A model generated the notes under the pieces. It made no database searches. It was not told where the DNA came from and saw only the letters and a list, made by a program, of their open reading frames with translations. This document shows positions 8,825 to 20,158 of a stretch of 64,000 nucleotides of DNA, in pieces. This stretch comes from Nemertoderma westbladi (Eukaryota; Xenacoelomorpha; Nemertodermatida; Nemertodermatidae). A program made the position numbers and the translations under genes. The DNA lies in NCBI GenBank assembly GCA_032718475.1, contig JAUCBJ010008878.1, positions 1 through 64,000 of the forward strand, given 5' to 3'. Position 1 is the stretch's first letter; each line of letters opens with the position of its first letter.

Positions 8825-11128
8825 ATGCCACTCATAACTGGAGAAGAAGAAGACCTAGTAGGACGCATTAAGGATCTCATACTTGTGATCGAAGAGTCTC
8901 CTGAATATCATTATAAACCTCCCCTTGGAGACCTGGAGCTTTTGATTAAGACAGTAGTTAATTTGGGAGACGAGCAGTTAAACCAACCAATATTTCACTT
9001 ACTTTGGAAGGATCTAATCGAGTTATTGGAGACTGTGAATGATGCCAATAACTTACTCGATATAATAGGGTTAGACATGCCCAGGGTGGTTGAAGCATTT
9101 CAGGATCAATCACTTCTATTAACTCTTAAACAAGTTCAGAATATTGAGCTCCGCTTGGCTTCAAGGAGCAAGAAATTTTGTGAAGTTCTGGTGGATGAGT
9201 GCATTATCGAGCGTTGTCTTGAAGAACTAGACGAAATCGATACAAGTTTATACTCTTTGAAGACAGTTAGAGATGTCATGGCTGGAAATATATTTCTAAT
9301 TGGATGTTTGGTAAAAAAGATAAACAGTGCAATAGATATATGCACAGACAGTGATGGTGTGCGGATATTGACCAAGATGTTGCCACAAAGCGAAGCAAAA
9401 ATAAAATTGTTCTGTTATTATATTTTATCAATGATAATATTGAATGAGAATGACGATGTACTAATATCTAATTCTGATATTATCGGTACGGTTATAGAGA
9501 CGGTTAAAGAGTGTTTTTCCCAACCCCATCACCAGATCAATGTAGATAGCTACTCTCATGATGCTGATACAATGGCCACATTAATGCTGACAGATCTTTT
9601 GGAATGCCTTGGGAAAATATTGCTAAATGATAGCAATAGAAATGAGTTTGTTAAATTTGGTGGAATTCCTTGTTTAATGGAAGTTCTTCAGAGTGTAGAT
9701 TGTAATAACGAGGAGAAATCGTTGGCCATTAATATTATTTGGCTGTTATCTTTTGATGAAACACACTGCAAGACTTTAAGGGAAAGCACGTGTTGCGCAG
9801 AAATACTGGAAAATGTAGTTGTACAAGGTAATTGTGAAGATGATGCATTTGTTAAGCGTCTCAAAGAAAATGCTAAAGGAGCTCTCTTCGAAATACAAGG
9901 ATGCCCACCTAGCATTATTAGATCTAGAAATTTACTTCAAAATAATGCTGATCACAGTCAAAGTTTAATTATTTTGCTCAAAGCAATTCCCGAAGAAAAT
10001 AAACGTTTAGGAAGGGAAATCAAAAAGGTTAAAGCGAAACCAAGCTTGATTCAGAAGGCCAAAGAATTTTTCCCAAAGAGAAGGTCCCTGCCCAATGATG
10101 TAAATATGGTTGGTGCGACTGATCAGCCAACCTTATCCAGTAGAACGGCGCTTGTTGATGATCAATTGAAATTAGAAACATATCTGCCTCAAGATGATAA
10201 TACCTTTAGAAATCTGGGTGATTCTGAGCTTCCAGTTCTTCAAGCTTGTTCTTCACGGATGCCTGATAGGCCCTTGCCTAAAAATGTCCCACTCCAAGTG
10301 CAGAGCAGTAAACACGCTGTAGGACAAGCAATGCTTAGCTATCAATGGGACCACCAGACTACTATACTACGATTGAAAAAATACCTGGAAAGAGCGGGAA
10401 TTCCTGTTTGGATGGACGTGGATAACATGGAACGAGATATACTAGATAGTATGGCTGATGCTGTAGAAAGTTCAGATATTATAATTATGGGATTGTCAAA
10501 GAGATACAAGGACAGCTTGTCGTGTCGCACGGAAGCAAAGTATGCCTACACGAAGAAGAAGTCTGTGATTGCTGTGAAGGTTGAATCTAACTACGAACCA
10601 GATGGATGGTTGGGTGCACTGGTTGGAACGGCCCTATATCATGATATAAGTTCCAAAGAACTGTTAGATAAGGAATGGCCAAAGATAGCTGAACGTTTGG
10701 GAAAGGAGCTCAATATTACAATTAAAACTAAGGACAAGCAAGGACAGAGAGGCAAAGATATGATATCAAGTAAGAGAAATAAATTTAGAAATAGGTCTAA
10801 AAGAAAACAACATTCCATGAGCATCGATGAACCTGATTCTACTCCAACGACAAGAAATTCATCAGAGTTGAACAAATCTCCATCTCCCATCATTACTCCA
10901 GTAAGCGCATGGACCTCAATCGATGTTGATAAGTGGGTGAATACGAACCACTTGGAGAGTTTCAGCGAATTTTTTAAATTCTGGACAGGAAAACAACTCG
11001 TGGAACTGATTAATATCCGTAAAGAGTCAACGAATGCTTTGGTTGGGTTTGTTGAGTCGCATTCGGCATGTAATAACTCATCCCAGTTATTGCTTCTGTC
11101 AGCTCTTATCAATGATCTGATACAATGA
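8825..11128 (+). CDS. ARM-TIR-SAM protein 1 (candidate NADase / immune adaptor)
   Basis: 767 residues in one exon; the ATG matches that of the paralogue at 24592. Residues about 20-360 form a helical armadillo-like region. Residues 361-496 are a charged, variable linker. A TIR domain spans about 497-640: AMLSYQW is the first strand, GIPVWMDVDNM the BB-loop region, and Glu570 in CRTEAKYAY aligns with the position of the catalytic glutamate of NAD-cleaving TIR domains such as SARM1. A basic patch (650-662) is NLS-like. A C-terminal SAM-like helical domain starts at Trp696. Known: SARM1 has ARM-SAM-SAM-TIR; here the TIR lies between ARM and SAM. Related ARM-TIR genes are expanded in several invertebrates. 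NADase or innate-immune function is inference. No transmembrane segment or signal peptide is visible, so it is probably cytosolic. Confidence 0.93.
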   Translation: MPLITGEEEDLVGRIKDLILVIEESPEYHYKPPLGDLELLIKTVVNLGDEQLNQPIFHLLWKDLIELLETVNDANNLLDIIGLDMPRVVEAFQDQSLLLTLKQVQNIELRLASRSKKFCEVLVDECIIERCLEELDEIDTSLYSLKTVRDVMAGNIFLIGCLVKKINSAIDICTDSDGVRILTKMLPQSEAKIKLFCYYILSMIILNENDDVLISNSDIIGTVIETVKECFSQPHHQINVDSYSHDADTMATLMLTDLLECLGKILLNDSNRNEFVKFGGIPCLMEVLQSVDCNNEEKSLAINIIWLLSFDETHCKTLRESTCCAEILENVVVQGNCEDDAFVKRLKENAKGALFEIQGCPPSIIRSRNLLQNNADHSQSLIILLKAIPEENKRLGREIKKVKAKPSLIQKAKEFFPKRRSLPNDVNMVGATDQPTLSSRTALVDDQLKLETYLPQDDNTFRNLGDSELPVLQACSSRMPDRPLPKNVPLQVQSSKHAVGQAMLSYQWDHQTTILRLKKYLERAGIPVWMDVDNMERDILDSMADAVESSDIIIMGLSKRYKDSLSCRTEAKYAYTKKKSVIAVKVESNYEPDGWLGALVGTALYHDISSKELLDKEWPKIAERLGKELNITIKTKDKQGQRGKDMISSKRNKFRNRSKRKQHSMSIDEPDSTPTTRNSSELNKSPSPIITPVSAWTSIDVDKWVNTNHLESFSEFFKFWTGKQLVELINIRKESTNALVGFVESHSACNNSSQLLLLSALINDLIQ

Positions 11129-12290
11129 TTATTTACTTCAAATTGTGTTTTTGATTTTCAAAGTTAACTAGATCGCTGTGCTAGCGCACCGCGAAAGAAG
11201 CTCTCCAGTTTCAGATGACTGTTGAACTGTCCACGTCCTCAAAATAATGCATTTACATCAATATTCTTTCAACAATTCAAACATTAATTAACTAATTAAT
11301 TACTGTAACTTAGAAGAAAAAGTCACAAGACAGTAGATATGTGCCAATAATTAGCTAAAAAGCATTAGACCCCCAGACGAAATGGGAGAAGGTTTTTACT
11401 TGTAAATATAAGAACCGAATCCACAAATGTTCTCACTTTGGATCTCGAGAGTCTAGAAATTCTTCGCTGGATACGCTAATATCCGGGGGTTCAAAGGTCT
11501 AATAAATCGAGCCGTTCTAAATGCAGTCTCAACTACCGGTCTAAATTTACTTGGTAGTCTTCCCACTAAGGTCTACCGACCACTTCTCAACCCCCACTAA
11601 CAGCGGAAGAATCGAATAATCTTTCGATTCTCGGGCGTACAGCTGTTGCAAACTGTGACATGTGTGTGTAACCTCACCAGGGCTACTCTCTCCAGAAGGG
11701 GAAAATCAATTTTATTACACAAGTAGTAAAGCCTTATCAGTCAACAGACAATCTGTAGTTCAGGGTGAGCACTGGGGTGTGGGCTAATTTACTTTTATAA
11801 TTTTATCCGAAAATATCTAATAATTTTGAATACCAAATGTGCTAAACCTGGGTCAAACAGCTGTCAATAGGACCAGATTACCTAGCATTTCGAGCGTCAA
11901 TGTGAATGTCTATATACTGTCCAATCTTCCTGCAATCGACTAATCAAAATAAATAAATAAATAACGTTCTAGCTAATATTTTGTCCACGAAAAACTGACA
12001 GGTTTTATTTCAATCACTCAACTTATGTACTAAAATAAAATAAACGGGAGAAATTAAACCCTAATGAAACCTAATCCAGCAAGACAAATGCAATGAGTAC
12101 TACTCAATTATTTGAGTCGACTAAGCTGGTGCACACGAAGCATCTACATATTAAACCCAACCTTCACCAAGATAATGCGCTAATGCTCTGCAAATACCTA
12201 AGTATTACAGTCCAAATCTAAATAATATTAAAGGCGGGCTTTATTGCGTCTAATTGGAATAATACGCCTAATATCGCTACCTCTTTTATA
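11129..12290. other. non-coding stretch downstream of ARM-TIR gene 1
   Basis: Unique, AT-rich sequence without a supported gene. An AATAAA lies near 11500, far from the stop; no nearer poly(A) signal was seen. Confidence 0.5.
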
Positions 12291-12436
12291 CTAAATTTGG
12301 CTAAATTGGCTAAGTTATCTAAATTGGCTAAGTTATCTAAATTGGCTAAGTTAAATAAATTGGCTAAGTTATCTAAATGGGCTAAGTTATCTAAATTGGC
12401 TAAGTTATATAAATTGGCTAAGTTATCTAAATTGTA
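12291..12436. repeat. 18-bp tandem repeat
   Basis: About eight degenerate copies of TAAATTGGCTAAGTTATC, with variants AAATAAATTGG and AAATGGGC. No open frame is implied. Confidence 0.88.
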
Positions 12437-13222
12437 CTGAGATACGAAAGGTGTTTCCGGCCTGTCAATGGCTTGAAACTTTCACCAAAACCCAAGTGCG
12501 AAGCAGAACACCCACAGCATCCGCCCCAAGTGTGAAGCAGAATCCCCACGGCATCTGCCCATATAGTGATCCCAAAACATGCCCGGTACTTCCCTTTAAT
12601 TAATAAATAGAAACCCTGTAATCTGTCATCTTGTCCACCTGCTCCCAATCGGGCTCCTGGTAGGTAATTCCTAAAGCCACCTACTCCATCGCATATAGTT
12701 TAACATGCGAACCGATAAGACGGTATAGGGTACTGCAAAGCAGTAAGCAAAACAAGCTAATACTGTAGCAGGCAGATTACATAATATTCAATTAAATACA
12801 GTGAATTGCAGAATAAACAAGAAATGAATCTGCACACAACAGCTAAATCAAACTATCAGCTACACCAACTGAAACTAGTAAGAATCAACAATGAATAACA
12901 GACTCAATACAGTGAATGAGTCACCCACATTTAAGCACAAAGCTTCTACCATTAAGGCAACCGTGATGGATAAACCAATGAGAGGGCTGGTTTGTAACCC
13001 TTCCCTCCTGAGGTACTGTATCACCATATATGGACATGAAAGTGCTTCTTAGTAATAGTGAATTCTGACAAAGGGATTACTGAGGGTATACATTTTATTC
13101 CAAAATTGTAACATTACTCAACGCCGTTAGTATTAACATCGAGATGTTATTTAGCACTTTACAACTTTAGAGGACATTACAGCATTGTATTGGCCTGTAC
13201 ATTTAGTATTGTATTTGGTGTT
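12437..13222. other. non-coding stretch
   Basis: A duplicated ~55-bp motif (CCACAG/CGGCATC...AAGTGTGAAGCAGAA) occurs at 12490-12560. The rest is unique sequence, with an ACATTACTCAACGCCGT copy at 13110 related to the hairpin that follows. Confidence 0.5.
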
Positions 13223-13316
13223 ATTGTTTACGTGGGAACCATTGACGGCGTTAAGTACAGTAATGTCCACTAAGGGGACATTACTTAACGCCGTCAAGGG
13301 TTACCACGTAAACAAT
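13223..13316. repeat. long near-perfect hairpin
   Basis: ATTGTTTACGTGG ... GACGGCGTTAAGTACAGTAATGTCC pairs with its reverse complement up to 13316. The arms are about 44 bases, with only a few mismatches and a loop of a few bases. It is probably an end-to-end collapsed MITE; related sequence at 13105-13125 suggests the original element was larger. Confidence 0.75.
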
Positions 13317-13839
13317 AGGTGGAAATTTGCCTGACAACCAGATAGGCCTACTGCATATTGTCTACCGGTAGGCGGGGTATAGCTATTAATAACCAGTAGG
13401 GCCTAGCTATATTATTATAACATGGCTCCAAACACCACCATATATATAAGCTAACTTATTTTAACATAATTTATGTCATTTTTACATTTATTTATATACA
13501 GCAACTAATATAATTTGTACAGTTTCTATCACTTATAATGTATATGTGCAATCATTTCGTAATGTTAAAATTTTGGAATAAAACTACATACATACTTGTT
13601 GCAAAGAAATTTACAGTGTTCTGATCCTCGTGGCTTTATTTTCACTCACTGACTAACGTTCGTTAGTGTAACAACGCCACTCGGATCATCACACTGTAAA
13701 GTGATACTTTACACACAAGTATGTAAGTAGTTATTACTATCAAAATTCGGTTGTTGTGGTATTCATATTAAATATACACTGCAAACAACAATGTGTTAAC
13801 TATGAATACAACTATTGCGCCCAAGTAAATATAAATGCA

Positions 13840-14323
13840 GGTCAGGTCAGGTATTCTAGGTAATTGATCAAGAAAACTTGCCACCTCCATGCAGCATAAA
13901 GGAGGTGCCACCTGTAGCTGCATAGACGCTCTTACTAGGGCTAATCTGGTCCTGTAACTAGGACCCCCTTCGTTCTGGGATAAGGACGCCCTTGGTCCTG
14001 GATTAAGGACCCATATACTTGGCTGCAGGGGTATATGGCCTGGCAAGGCAGATGGTGATCTACTAATGGCTGGTCAGGAGTAGAGTGTTCTCATGTCCAC
14101 TCTGAGTGCACTTCACTGCGACCTACACCTGGCAGCAGGGGTACAGAGCATGAACCAGCAGATGAGCTGCACAGCTAATGGTGGGTCATGTGCGCGAGAG
14201 TAGATATGGGTGATGGGCCTCATATCTGACTCAACTGCGACACCCACCCTGTGGAATGGCAAACCAGGGTGTGGTATTTGCCCCGAGAGCTGACTCGCCA
14301 AAAAAACACCCCCAACCCCCACT
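13840..14323 (+). mobile_element. probable 5' region of the RTE-like LINE
   Basis: GC-richer than its surroundings and directly upstream of the LINE frames. It contains two diverged tandem monomers sharing GGCAGCAGGGGTA/GGCTGCAGGGGTATAT, CTAATGG(T/C)(T/G)GGTCA, and AACTGCGACAC/CACTGCGACCT. Tandem 5' monomers often act as LINE promoters. The left boundary is not certain. Confidence 0.45.
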
Positions 14324-14578
14324 ATGGATTACATTACTAATGCGGAGGTCCAGCCCCTAGAGGCCAGTGGAATGACTGGACACAATCGGCCTCACAGGCG
14401 TCAGTTATCTCCTGACCGGCTGCCTGTCTCACCCCCTACTGGAGAGAAAGCGGCAAACAATTCTATGAGTCCCTTTCCTGATGACCTTTCTGGCCCAAAC
14501 CCTGGGTCACCAGGGAGGCCAGATTGTGAGGCGGAGAGGGATTCTGGAGTTGGAGGCTGCTCTCATGTTCCCCCCTGA
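14324..14578 (+). CDS. LINE leader ORF, Pro/Ser-rich (uncertain)
   Basis: An 84-codon frame between the LINE 5' region and the endonuclease frame. It is rich in Pro, Gly and Asp and shows no nucleic-acid-binding motif. It could be an ORF1 remnant or the N-terminal part of the endonuclease polyprotein. It ends 13 bases before the endonuclease frame opens. Confidence 0.35.
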   Translation: MDYITNAEVQPLEASGMTGHNRPHRRQLSPDRLPVSPPTGEKAANNSMSPFPDDLSGPNPGSPGRPDCEAERDSGVGGCSHVPP

Positions 14579-14590
14579 CCAAGAAAGCCA

Positions 14591-17451
14591 TTGGTGAATC
14601 TGAGGCAAGTCACTAGACTAGCCTCAGTACACACCCTAACACTCGGGTCCCCAATGCGACAAGGTGAGCTGACTGCCTTGGCAGATAAGCTTTCTCTTAG
14701 TGCAGTGGGTGTTCAAGAGCACCGAATGCAGACTGGACAGACTGATGAGGTTCTGATTAAGGACACGGGGGGCGGTTGGCGACTCGCCCTCGCTTCAGCA
14801 GATGATAGTGGCAATGGTGGAATTGGTCTATTGATGAATCCAACTGCACATGCAGCATTGGACAAAATAGACCAAATCTCTAACCGCATCATCCGTTGCC
14901 ACTTCTCATGTTCTGGAAGACTGGCTAAGAAGTTTCCTAAGGTGGTTCTGATTGTGTGCTACTCTCCAACTAGTGTTGCCCCTGTAGAGGAGGTGGAAAA
15001 TTTCTACCAGAATCTACAAGCAGCTACTGATGGAGTGGATCAGCATGCATTCTTAACATTCCTGGGAGACTTTAATGCAAGTCTGCATCAATCACCTACA
15101 TCGCCCTGGGTCTATAACAATAGTGTTAACCGAAATTCCGTCCATCTTCAGGATTTTATCTCTGGAAATGGATTGTTTTCGGCTGGAACCCAGTTCAAGA
15201 AGCGAACTGGAAAGCTATGGACTCATAGTGGACCCAGTGGTCACAAGTCCCAGATAGACCATATCCTGTTTCGTAGGAAATACAGGAGCTCTATACAAGA
15301 CTGTAATGCATTTACACTACGACCCTTCTCCAGTGATCACCGCCTTATTGTGGCCAAGGTAAGACTAAGTCTGCGTGCTAGCAGAACAACGAAATCTGCC
15401 TTGCCGCGGCATGACTGGTCCTCTCTGTTGCAACAGCCAAGTGTGAGATCCAGCTTCACACTACAGCTGAGCAACATGTATGAGGTTCTTGTCTCTGAGG
15501 CGGCAGATCACTCACTGTGAGGGCTATACTGCCTTCTCAGAGGCAGTTAAGTTAGCAGCTGCAGAAACAGTTCCTGTATCCCCTCGAAACAGGAAACGGA
15601 CCCCCTGGACTGACAACAAAATTCTGAAGTGCCGAAATGACCTCTACAAGGCGCAGAAAGAGTCCCGACTCAAACAGACTATAGCGGCCAAGAATGCAGT
15701 TAAGGCTGCATCTAGGTCCCTGAACAGGCAGTACTCTGTTAATCTACAGGAGCTAATAAACCAACAGGTTGATGCCATCAATGATGCTGACGACAGCAGG
15801 CAATCATCCCAGGCATGGAGATCGATCAACTTGCTTGCTGGTCGAAAAAGCCAACCAACCACCAAGGTTAAGGCTGAATCACCAGCCGATCGCCTCAATG
15901 GATGGAAGGCCCACGTGGAAAAGCTCCTCAATAATGACAGGGTATTGCCTGATAACTTTATAGAAGTAAAAGTGTCTGAGTCTGTACTCCCAGATATTCC
16001 CATTGGTGATATCTCCTTTGCAGAAGTGAAGGCTGCTGCAAAGAGCATTAAGACCAATCGCGCCAGTGGAGTAGATGGTGTTCCCCCTGAGGTCTTTAAA
16101 ATACCTGAGTGTTTAAAGCTCATCTATCCCATCATAGTAGACATGTACCGAACAACAAGAGTCCCACAAGAAATGAAAACAAATAAGTTGGTGCCAGTTC
16201 CCAAGAAGGGCAACCTAACACTCTATGGTTCTTTTCGGGGAATCTCATTGATCTCGATTGCTAGAATATAATTCTATTAAATCGCATCAGGGAGCCCATT
16301 GAGAGACTGCTCCGTGGAAATCAGAATGGGTTCCGTAAAGGTCGTGGGACCATGGAGCCCATTTTGGCACTTAGAAGGATAATTGAAGAGTTATCAAAAA
16401 AGAAAGACAGGCATCTGGCTGTTATCTTTGTTGATTTCTTCAAGGCCTTTGACTCAGTCTCTCGCTCATGTATGTTCAGCATACTTTCATTATATGGGAT
16501 TCCTGATGAAATTATTGCAGCAATCAGATCAGTATACGATGGTTCGACAACATTTGTGTCTACTGTTGACGGTGACACAGAACCATTTGAAGTGTTATGG
16601 GGCGTCCTCCAGGGAGACACACTTGCACCATTCTTGTTCATAATTGTTGTTGACTATGTTCTACGCATGTCCTTAGATTATAATAATGATGATGGGGTGA
16701 TGATAACTCCACCTTCTGGCTCCAGAAGTCGAGGAAATCCTACCAAGTACCTAACTGATCTAGACTTTACTAATGACTTAGAAGTACTCTCAGAATCAAT
16801 AGAGGGAGCCCAACGGCTCCTCAGCTCTTTAGAACATGCTGTTTCTAGTGTTGGTCTTTTTATTAACTCCAGAAAGACCAAAATTTTGACAGTTAACTTT
16901 GAAAGTCCTCAGCAAGTCTCTGATCGGATGAGCATAAGCTCAAAAGATGGTATGCTTGAGCATGTGGATGACTTCTGTTACCTGGGATCATGGATCCGGA
17001 AGTCAGGTGAGGACTTTCGAATACGTAAGGGAAAGGCATGGGCAGCCTTGAATAGGCTTTCCAGGATTTGGAAGTCACCGAGAATTAATCGGAAACTTAA
17101 GGTCCGATTATTTAGAGCAGCAGTAGTTCCAGTACTCCTCTACGGGAGTCCATGCTGGGCTCTAACTGCTGAGGACACCAAATCTCTGGATGGCACATTC
17201 ACAAGAATGCTACGCCGGGTACATTGTGTCAAGTACAATGCACACATCTCCAACCAGACACTATATAACATTGGAGGTGTCTCATTGGTTCCCCCAGGCT
17301 TGACACTAGAACAAAATCGCCTCCGCTTTGCAGGACATTGCTTTCGTCTTGAGGACCAGCCAGTGCATAATCTTGTACTTTGGCAGCCCATGGAGTGAAT
17401 AAGCATGGTGGACAGCCCATGACTTTCTTGAGACGCATCTTCAAGGCCAGT
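14591..17451 (+). pseudogene. RTE-like non-LTR retrotransposon endonuclease-reverse transcriptase, disrupted
   Basis: The APE-type endonuclease lies at 14640-15380: VGVQEHRM, GGIGLLMNP, VCYSPTS, LGDFNA, QIDHIL and SSDHRLIVAKV are the expected catalytic blocks in order. The reverse transcriptase follows: VDGVPPEVFK, FVDFFKAFDSV, GVLQGDTLAPFLF, then a C-terminal region with LLYGSPCWALT. Damage: a frameshift near 15500-15525; a small deletion at about 16263 that removes part of the NRILLNRIR block and gives a stop; and the catalytic FADD box changed to FTND at about 16765-16780. The 3' end is cut at 17451, where the inverted second copy begins. Clade (RTE/RTEX-like) is assigned from motif style only. 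Dead for autonomous movement. Confidence 0.88.
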
Positions 17452-17460
17452 GTCCTTTAA

Positions 17461-18975
17461 GATGCGTCTCAAGAAAGTCATGGGCTGTCCACCATGCTTA
17501 TTCACTCCATGAGGCTGCCAAAGTACAAGATTATGCGCTGGCTGCTGGTCCTCACGGCGAAAGCAATGTCCTGCAAAGCGGAGGCGATTTTGTTCTAGTG
17601 TCAAGCTTTGGGGAACCAATGAGACACCTCCAATGATATATAGTGTCTGGTTGGAGATGTGTGCATTGTACTTGACACAATGAACCCGGCGTAGCATTCT
17701 TGTGAATGTGCCATCCAGAGATTTGGTGTCCTCAGCAGTTAGAGCCCAGCATGGACTCCCATAGAGGAGTACTGGAACTACTGCTGCTGTAAATAATCGG
17801 ACCTTAAGTTTCCGATTAATTCTCGGTGACTTCCAAATCCTGGAAAGCCTATTCAAGGCTGCCCATGCCTTTCCCTTACGTATTCGAAGGTCCTCACCTG
17901 ACTTCCGGATCCATGAACCCAGGTGACAGACGTCGTCCACATGCTCAATCATACCATCCTTTGAGCTTATGCTCATCCGGTCAGAGAGTTGCAAAAGAGA
18001 GTCTGTCAAAATTTTGGTCATTTTTGGAGTTAATAAAAAGACCAACACTATAAGCAGCATGTTCTAATGAGCTGAGGAGCCGATGAGCTCCCTCTAGTAA
18101 TTCTGAGAGTACCCCTAAGTCATCAGCAAAGTCAAGATCAGTTAGGTATTTGGCAAGATTTCCTCGACTTCTGGACCCAGTAGGTGGAGTTATCATCACC
18201 CCATCATCATTATGATGATCTAGTGACATGCTTATAGTCAACCATAATTATGAACAAGAATGGCGCAAGTGTGTCTCCCTGGATGACGCCCCATAACACT
18301 TCAAATGGTTCTGTGTCACCGTCAACAGTAGACACAAATGTTATCGAACCATCGTATACTGATCTGATTGCTGCAATAATTTCGTCAGGAATCCCATATA
18401 ATGAAAGTATGGTGAACATACGTGAGCGAGAGACTGAATCAAAGGCCTTGAATAAGTCAACAAAGATAACAGCCAGATGCCTGTCTTTCTTTTTTGATCA
18501 CTCTCTTCAATTAGCCTTCTAAGTGCCAAAATGGGCTCCATGGTCTCACGACCTTTTAAGGAAACCATTCTGATTTCCATGGAGCAGTCTCTCAATGGGA
18601 TCCCTGATGCGATTTAATAGAATTCTATTGTATAGCTTTGCAGCAATCGAGATCAATGAGATTCCCCGAAAAGAACCATAGAGTGTTAGGTTGCCCTTCT
18701 TGAGAACTGGCACCAACTTATTTGTTTTCATTTCTTGTGGGACTCTTGTTGTTCGGTACATGTCTACTATGATGGGATAGATGAGCTTTAAACACTCAGG
18801 TATTTTAAAGACCTCAGGGGGGGAACTCCATCTACTCCACTGGCACGATTGGTCTTAATGCTCTTTGCAGCAGCCTTCACTTCTGCAAAGAAGATATCGC
18901 CAATGGGAATATCTGGGAGTACAGATTCAGAACACTTTTACTTCTTTAAAGTTATCGGGCAATATCCTGTCATTG
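17461..18975 (-). pseudogene. second partial copy of the RTE-like LINE, inverted
   Basis: Read on the minus strand, this matches 15925-17451 of the first copy from the pre-RT region to the C-terminal tail. Here the FADD box is intact (LDFADDLGVLS, around 18115-18140) and the NRILLNRIR block, lost in the other copy, is present. Several frameshifts remain (for example around 17990-18060 and 18180-18240). It is cut at the 5' side at about 18975. The two copies differ at many scattered sites. Confidence 0.85.
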
Positions 18976-20044
18976 AATTAAAGACACTTATTGAATTACT
19001 TGAAATACACTTATTGCAAGGATTAAGGATTTAGAATAATATATAATTATGGGAATAAATTAATTAATGGTTGTGATTATGTGCCATATTATTGAATGCT
19101 TTTAAGAAATCCATTAACTACAGTAGTTGCAAAGACATAGACGTTTAATATATGAATTGAATAGGCCTAATGTTAGCACTTTCTGCTTTCTGTTGGCCGG
19201 TATTATTCATTTCAGAAACTCATAATCACCTCTTGTGATCTCGGCTCGATTAATAATCAATTTATTTCAATTTTAGTTATAAAGCGCTAACATCTGGTCT
19301 GGCTTGCTATGCAATAAATATACAACAAAATTAGCCTTAAAGAGCTAACATTTAATATATGTCTTATTGAGAAACTCTATAGTGCTAACAGTTAGCACTT
19401 TACCTTTTTCAATAATTCTGAATCTGGTCGCTAGGAGGCAGTTGTTAAAATTTGTTGCTATTTCACTTTTTAAATTTGTGCTTGCAAAGAGGTCAAACTG
19501 CTAACACTTCGAAATGAGCCAATCGGAACCTGGAATTGTAGTCAACTTGTCTTAACCAATTTTTTTCAGGGAGTGTTAGCACTTTAGGTTAGCACTTTAA
19601 AACAGTTCGCACTTTACCATTGCAGGACTGCTGTTTGTTAGCACTTTAGTACTTCTAAAAACAGTAACCACACCCCCCCCCCCTCCCTTCGTGCTCTCAA
19701 ATACATTAGGCCTACACAATACATAACTTTTATCCTTTTAATATTTTGAGATAATATGATTAATATTCATCTACACAGTAAATTAACTTTAATATGAACA
19801 AAGTAAATAAAATTAATCAATGACTCTTTACGTAAAATATGTAGGCCTACCCTGGATGAATATAAAGATAATACAGTATGTTAATATCACACGCACATTA
19901 GGCCTACGCCTAAACTGTTCTATTTTATTTACACCTATTTTTCTGTACTAAATTTTCTAAAATTACAAATAATAATATTAATAATAAGAAATATTTATAT
20001 CTGGTGATGCGGGCGGGTCCTGCACAATACTTACCGGTATACAG
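18976..20044. other. non-coding stretch with interspersed TTAGCACTTT motifs
   Basis: No gene. Between 19170 and 19660 the word GTTAGCACTTT or its reverse complement AAAGTGCTAAC (with variants) appears about ten times in both orientations. A C-run interrupts at 19669-19683. Beyond 19700 the sequence is plain AT-rich. Confidence 0.55.
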
Positions 20045-20158
20045 TATATTACGTCGGGTTCACTGTGTCAAGCACATATAATATTGGATGACTCCCATTG
20101 GTCCACCCAAGCTTGAGACTTGAGCCGCTTCCGCTTCGCAGGACATTGCTTTCGCTGT
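20045..20158 (+). mobile_element. short fragment of the same RTE-like LINE
   Basis: Matches the C-terminal RT region of the LINE at 17210-17350, with an internal deletion: GTCGGGTTCACTGTGTCAAG, CCATTGGTCCACCCAAGCTTG, then GCAGGACATTGCTTTCG. Confidence 0.75.

Noticed and set aside
15925-18975. Twin-priming inversion of a single LINE insertion
   Set aside because: The two arms contain the same part of the element, whereas twin priming inverts a different part.
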